Assembly: GCA_024704765.1 (NCBI GenBank)
Contig: JAKMXF010000033.1
Coordinates: forward strand, 186,001 to 250,000
Source: Oopsacas minuta
Lineage: Eukaryota > Porifera > Hexactinellida > Lyssacinosida > Leucopsacidae
Direction of reading: 5' to 3'
DNA: 64,000 bases
In this document: positions 22,801 to 33,400 of the stretch, piece after piece
Numbering within the stretch: the stretch's first letter is position 1
Layout: each line of letters begins with the position of its first letter
Translations under genes and position numbers: made by a program
Notes under the pieces: model-generated
Databases searched by the model: none
What the model was told of the DNA's origin: nothing
Seen by the model: only the letters and a program-made list of their open reading frames with translations

Positions 22801-25800
22801 ACGGGTGTTAACGAATATCACAGCCTGAGTTATAGCTACAGTCGCGTAGAGATCACACAAAGTCTCAAACTTGTATTCTTCCTTCTCGCATTGAATGTAG
22901 AATTGTCTGATACCATCCAGAGTCAGCTGTTCCTTCTTAACGAGAATCTCCTTTGGCTTATTCATGAATCTTTTGGTTAGGAATAGAACTTCATCTGCCA
23001 TAGTAGCAGAGAACAGCATTACCTAATTTGTACAAGTAATTACCTTATAGTGTTTATTTCCTAATAAGGAATTGGAGCAACCTATTGGTGACATAGATAT
23101 GCACTTATGAAGCTAAACTTTATCCACACAAATGGATTACAATTGTTCTTAATAGGAATTCATAATTCTTTGTTCTTCGCGGTTTGGTGCGTAATACTAA
23201 TTACAAGGCTATATTGAATAGGAACTAATTAATTCCATTTTAACATAGTTCCCTTTATGGTAATGGACCCCTGAGGGTAATATAATTTGTGTTTGGCGGC
23301 ATGCGGTTCACGAGAAGACGGGGAAAAGATGTAGGAACATACCTGGGTCTTAGGAGGAACATCTTTGAATATTTCGTATATCTTATTCTTGAATCCGCGT
23401 GACAGCATCTCGTCTGCTTCATCTAACACAAACATTTCCAGTTTGTTTATTCTTAGTTTTCGTCTGTATAACAGATCCTGTACTCTCCCGGGTGTTCCTA
23501 CTACAACCTGTACTCCTTGCTCTAGAGCAGTGATATCGTGCTCGTAGTTCTTACCGCCGATACAAGCATGTACTCTAACGTTCAAGAAGTCTCCCAGAGT
23601 AATCACAACCTATACAATAGATGATATAATATATTCACAACTTTATGAGGGGTAACACAAATTACTTACCTTCTGTATCTGTTGAGCTAGTTCTCTAGTA
23701 GGTGCTAGTATCATTGCTTGTACGTGCATCTTCTCTACGTCCACCCTCTGTAAGATAGATATCGCAAATGTAGCCGTCTTTCCAGTACCAGATTGAGCTT
23801 GTGCGATTATGTCTACCCCCTTTATGCAGGGGAGAATTGCCCGCTGTTGAATGGCAGAGGGCTTCTCAAATCCGTAGGAGTATATCCCCCGAGCGAGCTC
23901 ATCCTTCAGATTCATGTGGTCAAAGTCCTCAGCAATATCCTGTTTGTACAAAGGGGTCTCCAGACCGGGCTCATCGTCCAGCTGGGGGGAGTGGGAGCCC
24001 CCGTTTACGGTGGGATTGAAGGAGGGAGTAGCCCCCTTGGAGAGAGAGGGGTACTCGTCAGTTGGTAGGGAGGACTTTACCGGCTTGATCGGTTTGACTT
24101 CGAAAGAGTTCGGGACTGATCTGACCGCGTGTCCGTTCTGCAGCTCCGTCGGGGGGGGAGGGGGAGGGGAGGTTTGTTTCACGGGTGCAGCAGGAGCCTC
24201 TTCTTGATAATCGTCTTGTTTATCGTCTTCGTAATAATCGTAATAATCACTCATGATCTGTTTAGTTATTTTCCGAAAGTTTTTGTTTTTACTCAAAGCT
24301 CAATGCTGTCGGGTTTTTATAAGCTCTAGCTTGCAATCTGCGCATGCGCATATTACTATACATTGTATTGTATTGTATTGTATAACGTGTGCTAAATAAA
24401 GAATAGCTCAAAGCCTTTCAATTGTGCTGGCTACAGAGTTTAATGATATCACATAATATATGGTAGCACGTATGCTGCAGGGCTGCTTGTTCTATTTTAA
24501 TTGTGGCATTCCATTATCGTTACTGTTACGTGCCATTCTTAGAATCTTATATATATTGTAACTGTCCAACTTCCTTTATGAAACAACTTAGTAAGATCTG
24601 AGTAGTTTGAGCTTTGGAATATTTAGGAACATCTGTCGCGTGTGGTTATACTGTCAGTTCTCTGAATATGAAGTCTCTTTATTATGAGCAAGATGTTGGA
24701 CCCTTTTGTTCACAATAAGCAACTCTGACTGTATCTTTCTTTTAATAAACGCTTGAAGCTTGACATAGTTACTTGAATATTAGCCCCTACGATTGGACCA
24801 TCGACTAATCACCCCCTTCTGAATAGTTATTATCTCCTGTTAATTATGATAAATACTCGAGTACAATTACACATAGATACAGTAATAATTACCACATTTC
24901 TTAGAATAGTAGCTCTCCTTAGGGTAGTTGTAATTAATAGTTGCCGTATTCATATTTGCCTTCATATAATATGCTTGTTTTCTTAGGAGGAAAGGCTTCC
25001 TAGGTCTCTGCTGGCCTAGAATAGCAGAAGCTGTACTAGTCGCTATCATTACAACTATGGTCACTTTCCTACCAAGCATGATACTAGGTGAATGCTCTCT
25101 TATTACCAAAGATATCAGCGGAATATCTAGAACTATTGATAGCATGAATGGTAATCTAACTACAATACCTTGTCCAGGAGATGGGACACGATTCAATGAT
25201 CTTGGCACTCTACTGCTTAACCCTCTTGAAAAGACTATCTTTCAGGTGAGGCAATTACCTTTCTGTTTCTTTTTTCCCAAATAACACCCTAAAATTACTG
25301 TTTTTGGAAGTAAGAATTATTTTCAGTGTTAGTGAGTATGCACATCCAATTTAACTTTCTCCACTTTCTAGCTATTCCACAACCCCAACTATTTCTCCTT
25401 CTCTTCTCTATTGACAGCGTTTGTACTCACATTCTTCACAGCATGTTGGACATATGGTACAGGTGTTCCTAGCGGTCTATTCGTCCCCTGTCTCATGATA
25501 GGATCAATATACGGACGATTAGTTGGGAATATTGTACAAAAAGTATACACGCTTATTCTCGGTAACGAAATCAGTACTGGTGTTCCATTTGGGTTCTACA
25601 TAGGTACATATGCGCTAGTGGGTGCTGCTTCATTTCTAGGGGGTGTGGTTAGAATGACGATTAGTCTAGCTGTAATTATACTTGAATCAACCAACGAGAT
25701 TCTGTTTGGACTTCCTATAATGCTAGCGCTCATGATCGCCAAATGGACAGGAGATTATTTCAATGAGGTTTGTTACTAACTCTTAATGAATTCTGCTTGC

Positions 25801-26713
25801 TGTTAGCTACATAACTATTGATGTTTAGGGCCTCTATGATATACATATAAATCTCAAACGGATGCCACTGCTAGAATGGGACCCTCCGCATGATGCAGAC
25901 CTCCTCTCTGCTAAAGATGTGATGTCTAAGAACCTTACAGTACTGCGTGAACATGAAACTGTTGAGTTTATTGAAAAGGTAAGTCATTGTCATTGGACCG
26001 CGATAATTCCTTCGATATAACGGGGGTTGAGTGTACTCATATTTATTCGATAGGTGTTAATAGAGAAATCACATAGCGGATTTGTAGTAGTGAAGAATCC
26101 ATTATACAATCATCACACCGGCCTATCCCCTGTAGAGCTTAATATTAATAACCTAACATTCTCTGAGGTTTCAAACAGCTTTTCTGCTTCTCTTACAATT
26201 CCTATTGAGAGAAGTTCTGCTGATAAATACGAGCCTGCTAGTTTCAGAGGTTTAATACTCCGTAGTCAGTTGTTAGCTCTACTACACTACAAAGTATATG
26301 ATAATCCTGATAGAGTACTAACACATGAGGAGATGATTAAGTTCTATCCTAAAGGTCTAAACTCATCCACACTTATTGTAAGTTTTTAAAGTTTCTAACA
26401 AACAATCACTAGTAATTTCGCTCTATTTATTTTTCACTTCGTTTCCAGAAGTTCCCCTTTGTGTATTATTGTTTATATGTTATAGATTCGACAGGAAGAT
26501 AAACACAAACAGATTGATTTACGTCCCTACATGAATCCAAGTCCTTACACAGCCTTTATGGATACCTGTGTAACACAAGTATATGAGATATTCCGTACAA
26601 TGGGTCTACGTCACCTGGTTGTACTTGATAACCAGGGCAGAGCTCTAGGGCTTATTACAAGAAAAGATTTAATTGAAGGAAACCTTAAGAAGGTCTTAAA
26701 ATCCAATAATTGA
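19831..26713 (+). CDS. CLCN6: CLC-6-type chloride/proton exchanger
   Basis: This is an intracellular (late endosomal) CLC family 2Cl-/H+ exchanger. Selectivity motifs are GSGIPE (about 20431), [10 protein letters not shown] with the gating glutamate (about 20751) and the proton glutamate in GVLFALEEG (about 21055). ClC-6 rather than ClC-7 is indicated by [22 protein letters not shown] and VPSGLFVP. Exons include 19831-20092, from 20170, from about 20711, about 21050-21389, from 24987, 25370-25765, about 25829-25978, from 26055 and about 26485-26713. Two C-terminal CBS domains follow the membrane part, ending [20 protein letters not shown]. The long intron 21390-24986 holds an entire eIF4A gene on the opposite strand. 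Other introns carry family A MITE pieces. Confidence 0.92.
20561..20700. repeat. Family A MITE in CLCN6 intron
   Basis: Contains TCAACTCCAGTTATATC, AACCCGCTCATATCGAAGCC, TATGGTCCCAAACC and ATCGAAGTAATTATCACGGT, the ordered blocks of full-length family A. The right terminus is lost next to the downstream exon. Confidence 0.75.
21425..21535. repeat. Family A MITE copy, rearranged
   Basis: TCAACTCCAGCTATATCGAA and TTCGATATAAGTGGAGTT form close inverted ends around GCTCAAGGGACTGCGATAAC. A further family A block (ACTTTGACGGTTGTGACCAT) lies outside to the right. It is 36 bp after the exon end at 21389. Confidence 0.7.
21536..22419. other. CLCN6 intron between exon and nested eIF4A, no gene seen
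   Basis: AT-rich intron with a weak inverted pair GGTGTTG (about 21810) and CAACACC (about 21905), and an unexplained GC-richer patch at 22110-22145. No coding exon is seen on either strand. Confidence 0.5.
22420..24254 (-). CDS. EIF4A: eIF4A-like DEAD-box helicase with long N-terminal extension, nested in CLCN6
   Basis: Exons: 24254-23670, 23609-23343 and 23022-22420. Helicase motifs appear in order: Q motif [10 protein letters not shown], motif I AQSGTGKT (about 23800), [16 protein letters not shown] (about 23430), [16 protein letters not shown] and [13 protein letters not shown] (about 22560). [13 protein letters not shown] marks eIF4A1/2 rather than eIF4A3 (which has STDVWARGLDV). Sequence is divergent in places (GGKN for [15 protein letters not shown] end). 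About 110 residues precede the FDHMNL core entry, roughly 75 more than human eIF4A1: an acidic YDYYEDD start, a run of six prolines and a KPIKP stretch. The chosen ATG is 24254; an upstream in-frame TTG is not a likely start. It is transcribed antisense to CLCN6. Confidence 0.88.
24255..24986. other. Promoter side of nested eIF4A, no exon seen
   Basis: This part of the CLCN6 intron lies upstream of eIF4A and contains an ATTGT pentamer run at about 24361-24383. A TGCGCATGCGCA palindrome sits at about 24337-24349, a possible NRF-1-like site. NRF-1 sites (GCGCATGCGC) are common in housekeeping promoters, so promoter function is a reasonable inference. Confidence 0.45.
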
Positions 26714-26728
26714 TTCGCACATAACAAC

Positions 26729-26784
26729 AGCAATACACATGTGTTAGCAATACACATGTGTTAGCAATACACATGTGTTAGTAA
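26729..26784. repeat. 17-bp palindromic tandem repeat, three copies
   Basis: The unit CAATACACATGTGTTAG is repeated three times, the last followed by TAATG. Each unit contains the perfect palindrome ACACATGTGT. It begins 16 bp after the CLCN6 stop, so it should lie in the 3' UTR. Confidence 0.9.
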
Positions 26785-27497
26785 TGCAGTTTATAATTTA
26801 TACTCGAATTGTTGCTATTTATATTTGTTGATTTCAATTGCGCTAATAAACAATATTATTTATTTAAACGGATGGTTAGAAATAGGATTACATAACCACA
26901 TCAGATTGCAAGTATAATATTTAATTAAGAATAAGAGCTACAGATATTGTTCATATTCTTGGATCATATATCTTCTCATATATTAATCCTCTATAGTCAA
27001 AAATTGCTCTATTTTCTGGCGTAACTAGAAATCTCAGGAGGCAATTCCTCCTCTAGCTACACCCCTGGGGGAACCTCGCTAATGCGAACAGGGTTTATAC
27101 GAAATTCTAGATAAGACGAACAAATATCTACACAAATCAGGTCGAAGAATTGTAGACTTTCAAAAATTCAGAGTATTTTGTCGAGGAATTGCAACGTGCA
27201 TTACACTATTTTACTGATTCATTCGCTTCAAACACATTATTTTGGCTATTGTGTACTTTATCAATGTCAACTTTATTCCGCTAATCCTTGGCTCATTGTC
27301 CGCTAACAATAGGCTACCCTAGTATAACACACATGGATATAAATAGTCCTCATGACTACTCTTCCATGCAATAATTGTAATTTCTTATAATACACCTCAC
27401 AGGCGTGTTGATTGACACTTGAAAGGTTAGCACATAATCTACGGACAATTTGTATAGTGTGAATATTCTGTTATGATTTATTTAGTTTCATAGTATT
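26785..27497. other. Intergenic CLCN6-PHACTR with a family C MITE remnant
   Basis: Most is AT-rich without exons. GGGGAACCTCGCTAATGCGA at about 27068 with TAAGACGAAC at about 27113 is a decayed family C element. The rest upstream of 27498 is the likely PHACTR promoter. Confidence 0.5.
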
Positions 27498-30400
27498 ATG
27501 GATCAGAACATCATGGGTATTGCATATCACACACCATATTCCTACCAGTCTAGACAATATGCTACTGGGATACACGCGTATAACAACGAGCAGACAGGAC
27601 ACTATAATCTCAATCAACGGGATAGGGCCGCAACTGATTATGCAGAACAGGGTTTACCTGGTGACCGGTTGATGAATGGAGCATTTGACAACTCTTCTAC
27701 TATCCCAGAGGAGATTTCTTCCTCATACCCCCCTGAGTTACGTACAGGACACACGGAAATTAGAACCACACAGCCGGACATGCGGAGCCCTCCTCTTATC
27801 ATGCCACCACCCCCAGTAGGCTACGGAGGGAACAGAGACAAGAAAAAGGGAGGGAGATTTTTCAGGAGACTGATAAGACCCTTCAGGAATCTGATAAAGC
27901 GACCGCAGCCTAGCGAGAAGTTTGTGGCAACATCACAAGGTTAGTTGTGAATATTTTTAGTTATATTGACTTGTTGTCTCATATTCTATAATAAGTACTG
28001 AATCTAATCAAATTTTCGACAGTGATACAACTACAGTCAACTCCAGTGTTATCGAAACACCCGCTTATATCGGTATTTTATTCTACAAATATGATCCCTC
28101 GCGATTCGATATGACAGGAGTTGACTGTATTTACCATTATATTAAACATCGCAGTGATAGACATTTTGGTTAGATAGGCTTTGCTGTTGGTTCTATTTCC
28201 CGAGCCCTGACCTCTTCAAATATGCTTCTGGCCTATTTTTCTTATTTTTAGCTAAAATGATCAGTTTTGTATTAACACTGCAAACATTTTTGCTTGTAAC
28301 ATTTAATTAGGAAATATCGAACAAGGGAACGGAATGAATCAATGAGTTTGATTTCTGCTTTTCTGTTTGATTAATAAATTCGATTTTCTATTAATTCAAC
28401 TGTTTACTACTCAATACATCCACCTAGCTTTATTCCAATCTCATTATCTGTTCGATCAAATATTTCTCATCATATGGTCTCTGCCAAAGAGACAATCGCT
28501 GCTAGATACTTCCCAGAATCCCGTGTTTCGATATAACAAAACTTGGCTTCAGGAATATAACGCTATTGCATTGTAATACAACCACTAGCTTATCCTAATA
28601 CTCGGATATACTAAGTGTAACTATACCAGTTTTGTAAGAATGTTATTGCTAGCTGCTGTACTCTTGTACACGAACAAAGCCAAGGACTATGTTCCTTCAA
28701 CTAATGCTACATACACACAGATGGTTTGATTAACCTGTGTAAATAATTTCACAAGAATCCGTATAGTATATATTAACATAGTGATAATTCTATTTATGTC
28801 GTTTCAGCTGGATGTTACTTATCTCGGTCCTTTTGAACCTTGGTTATGTTCACGAAAATCTTTTACCCAAATTAGATCGGCAGCTGTGATTCCAAATTGT
28901 CTTGAAACTGAAATTGACCACAATTGCTGCGACGCTGTACTTTATAATTCATGGATACCTTACATTGTTTCACATAACATTCACATTGTAACGTAACTAA
29001 GCCCGTGATTAATATATTTATTGCATTGCCAGTGATATTAACGAATTTTATACGCAGCTTTGTATTAGTAATAACCCATAATTTTTAAGTTCATCTAGCG
29101 ATAAATTCTTTTGAGCAGTTTCCGTTGCGTAACGTCTCTCAATACAGTTGCCTTGTGTTGTTGTTGTTCTGTCAAATTCTCCCTTCAATCGATAAGAATC
29201 TGTTGTAACTATTTAGTAGCATTTACCAAGTACCGTAGAATGTATTTATTCCTCAAAAAGGCGAAATATTTCGTTAGGGAATACAGCAGATTGTTTTTTC
29301 GATGATCGTATTTGTATCCATTTTACTCAAAAATGATCTTACTACCGTCAGACCAGTGAGCCGAAAGCATCGAGTGATCTTGCCGCAATATCTAAAATGG
29401 TTGTAGATTGCTGTCACTGAGTATCCAGAAATTTTCATTAGTAATAAATCCTGCAATATAATCGCTGTAAACACAGATTAGCTCGTAATTAATTCGTACA
29501 GGGAATTACTGTTAATTATTCCAGAAAACCTTAGTAGTATTAATGGTTGCTTATTTGTATTTGCAAATGATTAATTCTACTTTCTGAAAAGTATAATTTC
29601 TGTTTCAGAATTGAAGTTATTCGTTTACAAACTTTTTTGAACTTTCAGTTAAGGAATGAGTCAATGCAACAACAGTCCTAACGGAGATTATACTAGGCCG
29701 GAAAATGCTATGTCTGACGGTGAAATATCTTCTGAAACTGAGCAAATAAATATTGAAAATATGCAAAATTTGTCCGTAATGAAGGAAGGAGAAATTAATG
29801 TTGTAAAGACTTCTGAAGATTTCTTTGATTCGAGCGGCGGTGACCGCTCAGAGGGAGAAGTGTCCGATCCTGAGTTAGATCCGTCCACTAAACCGATTAG
29901 TCATAAGCCCACAGATGTCGACAATAACCCTTGGACACAGGCAGCCATGGGTAACTACCCCTCTCTCCCAATATCACGAGAGAGCGGTGAGGATTGGAGA
30001 GGAGATAATGTTGAAGTTTGGAACGAGTATTATACTCAAGCACTAGAGCATGCTAAACTGAATAGAAGGAAGAAAGGGAGAGGTAAGGACATCAAAAGAT
30101 CCCCTAGAGAGATGTTAGGGAAATCTCGGAAACGAAAGAATCAAGGAAAGCCATACCCTCCCCAGGTTAAGACAGAGACTAATCAGCTGATGGAATCTGA
30201 TGAATCGAGTGATTTTGATTTTGAAGAGAAGGAACCACGAATGTCCCTCTCTGACGTCATAGCTCAGAACAATCATATAGATCTAGCTGTATTCGCTGCT
30301 GAGAATCCAGACTCAATGCGAGGGAAGAAAGTGAAACACTTTCTACAGGGGCCGCTTAAGAAAAAGAAAAAGAAGAAACGCTACTTAAAGTCTAATCATA

Positions 30401-33400
30401 TCCGACATGAAAGCCGTCAGGAATATTGGTCACAGGACAAGTTCCGTTCTACAGTAATGCAACCTCAGTACTGCATAGACACTACAGTATGTATGTACTG
30501 GAAAATGTATGGGTATTGTAATAAGGGCGATGCTTGCGGTTATTCACACTTAGCTCAATTAAAAGGTGTAGCTCCTCCTACAAAACGAATACCAGATGTC
30601 TGTAAATTCTATCTCCAGGATTCTTGTCAGAAAGGCTCCAACTGCAATTACTATCATGAAGACTTTCCATGTAAATATTTTCATGTGGGTCTCACTTGCT
30701 ATCAAGGTCAGAATTGTAAATTTTCTCATGCTCCACTTAATGAAGACACCAGTAAACTGTTGGATAAAGCATGGCAGACAAAGCCCTGGACAACTAGCTC
30801 CACTAATCTTAGAGAAGATCAACCATCTGAAAATCAATTCCCTGCACTCTACTCAGCTGTACCCCAAAAAGAACAGACCCCACCACCTCCTAACTTCTCT
30901 CTATCCTCTCCTTCTCCCATGAGGTTCCCTCACCCCCAGGTTGACCCCTCTGTACCCCCACATAGGTACCCTTTTCCTCCTACACAGGGCCCACTTTTTG
31001 AACCTCAAAATAGACCCCTCATGATGCCCCCTCAGCAGCTCCCGTATCGGCCTCATCCCCAGATCCACATAAACCCGCGTTTTGCTCCTCTGCAGTTTCC
31101 CAGTGGAAGTATCCCGAACAGATTTCCCATACAACCATTTCCAATTAACCCTCTTGTCACAAATATAGATCCAAGTCCTCCCTCTTATCAGCCAATCAGT
31201 TACGAGAGTGATGATCCAGGACAACCCCCTGTTAGCCCCCTCTCCTTCCTCAGTGACGATATTGAGGATAAAGTTCTTATGATAGATGCTGGCCCTGTTA
31301 ATTCTGACAGAGAGACAGAAGCTCCCCCAGCTCTGCTATCCCCTAAACATCCAAATATAGATCTCCTCTTCCAAACAACTTCACCAACTTCCCCTATCTT
31401 GTCCCGCTCCGATTCCGGACAGAGTGACCCCCGTTTGAGCAAAGGGTCTCGATCCAAGAGAGGATCCCTCTCTGACCCCCCGGACAGTTTCAGTCGGCCA
31501 GTCTCAGTAGAGAGTATCAGGTCTCCAGATCTGTTCTCGGACACACCCCCTCTATTGTCCCCTGAACCTAAACTCATATCTCCTGTCGATATTAAACCCA
31601 AACCAGAAGACCTCAAATTTGAAATGCCCCTCCCCTTGAGAGACCCTGCTACCCTCACAAAGCTTCTAGACCCTCGTATCCTATTCCAAAATGCCATAGA
31701 GAAGGCCAGGAAACAAGATAAATCATAACACCTAGCTATAATGCGATAACTTTAATCGAACAGTTGATTTGACTATAATAGAAGATCATTTTGTAATCTT
31801 AATTCACTTTATCTATTAACCTATCGTGTTTGCTGTTTTGAGAGTTTGTGGTGAGAATATTTATCTACTGGTATGACACCTTTTGGGTGTCTATCTCCAA
31901 TTATCAGGGACACTCCTAGACACCCAGGGGACTACTTGGGTGTCTCTGATCCAAAGAGATTAATTGAGTCAAAGAACTTTTTATTTATTAGTAAAATATT
32001 GTTGTTATTAAGACTGTTTGTCAACGATAAAAATTGATGAAGGTTCATTAGAGTTGGGAAAGTATGGAGGCGTATTTATGAAAGAAATATCCACAAATAT
32101 TTGAGTATAACTTAAGCAATTTTATCTTAGCTTACAGATATGTAACTCCTACGTTAATACAGTTTAAACCGTGTCAACCCACCTCAACAACTATTTGCAA
32201 ATACTTCGAAGGCTGAGGTTACAACATTCTAGCTTATTTGTGTTTTTTGAGCACAGGAACATTTTATCATATGATTCAAAATTTAAATATTTTCAATACA
32301 GTTTTTGAGGATTTTCAGTGTATTTTATGCAAGTTTTGAAGTCATTTCGTAATTAGAATTGCATTTCTATTATGCCAGCAGGTTTCAAAATGCAACAATG
32401 CTGAATACTACTATGTCCATAACAAAGATACCCTATCCAGTGATATCATAACGGCCATATATGAATAATGGTATGTACTCTGGCAAATAATATGTAATTA
32501 CTGTTTTCTCAATTCTCTAGCTTTGGAAAGGAATCTCTCAGTTCGTAGCAAGAGAGAAGATTTAATTAGAAGAGGACTGTTACATCCAGATCCGGATGGT
32601 GAGAACTTATTCATGTATACAGATAAATGAACCGATTTTTCTGAGTCATTTAACAATATTTGTAAGGTAGTGACCTTATTGATTCGTTTATTAATTATAT
32701 TTAGTTGACAACCCCGTACCTCCTCCATCTCTCAGTACGATTCGTTCTAACCGAGCTAGTTCAGAGCCGTTTAACTGTGAGAACGGAGGAGTAGTGCTGA
32801 CTTCTCTAACCTCTCATCGCTCTAAACACGTCATGGATTCTCATCAACAGAGATATATGCAGCACAATCCTCTCGTTTCTCCTCCTCACCATTTTAACCC
32901 CCAATTACATAATAATCAACAACACCCCCAGCAACCTACTCAACAACAACAACCGCAACAACCTCAACATCAGTCACAGCATATTAGCTTACATGCTCAG
33001 AAGTACTCTAGCTATACACTACCATCAAGTGCACAAATATCGGTATGCTATGAATTTCCTTGCACCATGGTGTATAATACAGTCGGTGTCGGTTATAGAA
33101 TCCCTCTTGGACATGTTCTTATAACCGGTATACCTGACATCTGCTGTATTTTAGCATATACATTGCATTGTAATTAATCTGTATTGTATAGGGGACTCCT
33201 GATGACCCGAATAACCCTCTCTACCACAGCTCTCAGATGCCCCGAAGTTTCTCAAATATTGTAGTTTCCAGCAATCTATCTGGCCAGCTGTCCCCTCCAA
33301 TTGTCAACATGAATGATCCTCAGCTCAATCCCATTCAGTCCGCTCCAGTGGGGGCACAGAGACAGGTACAATTTTGCACCCCTCAAGATTCACACTACAC

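Noticed and set aside
24254-24296. Upstream in-frame extension of eIF4A to 24296
   Set aside because: The first codon is TTG; a eukaryotic nuclear gene should use the ATG at 24254.
31200-31697. 165-residue antisense ORF opposite the ZC3H4/6-like C-terminus
   Set aside because: Composition mirrors the proline/serine-rich sense strand; no start context or homology.
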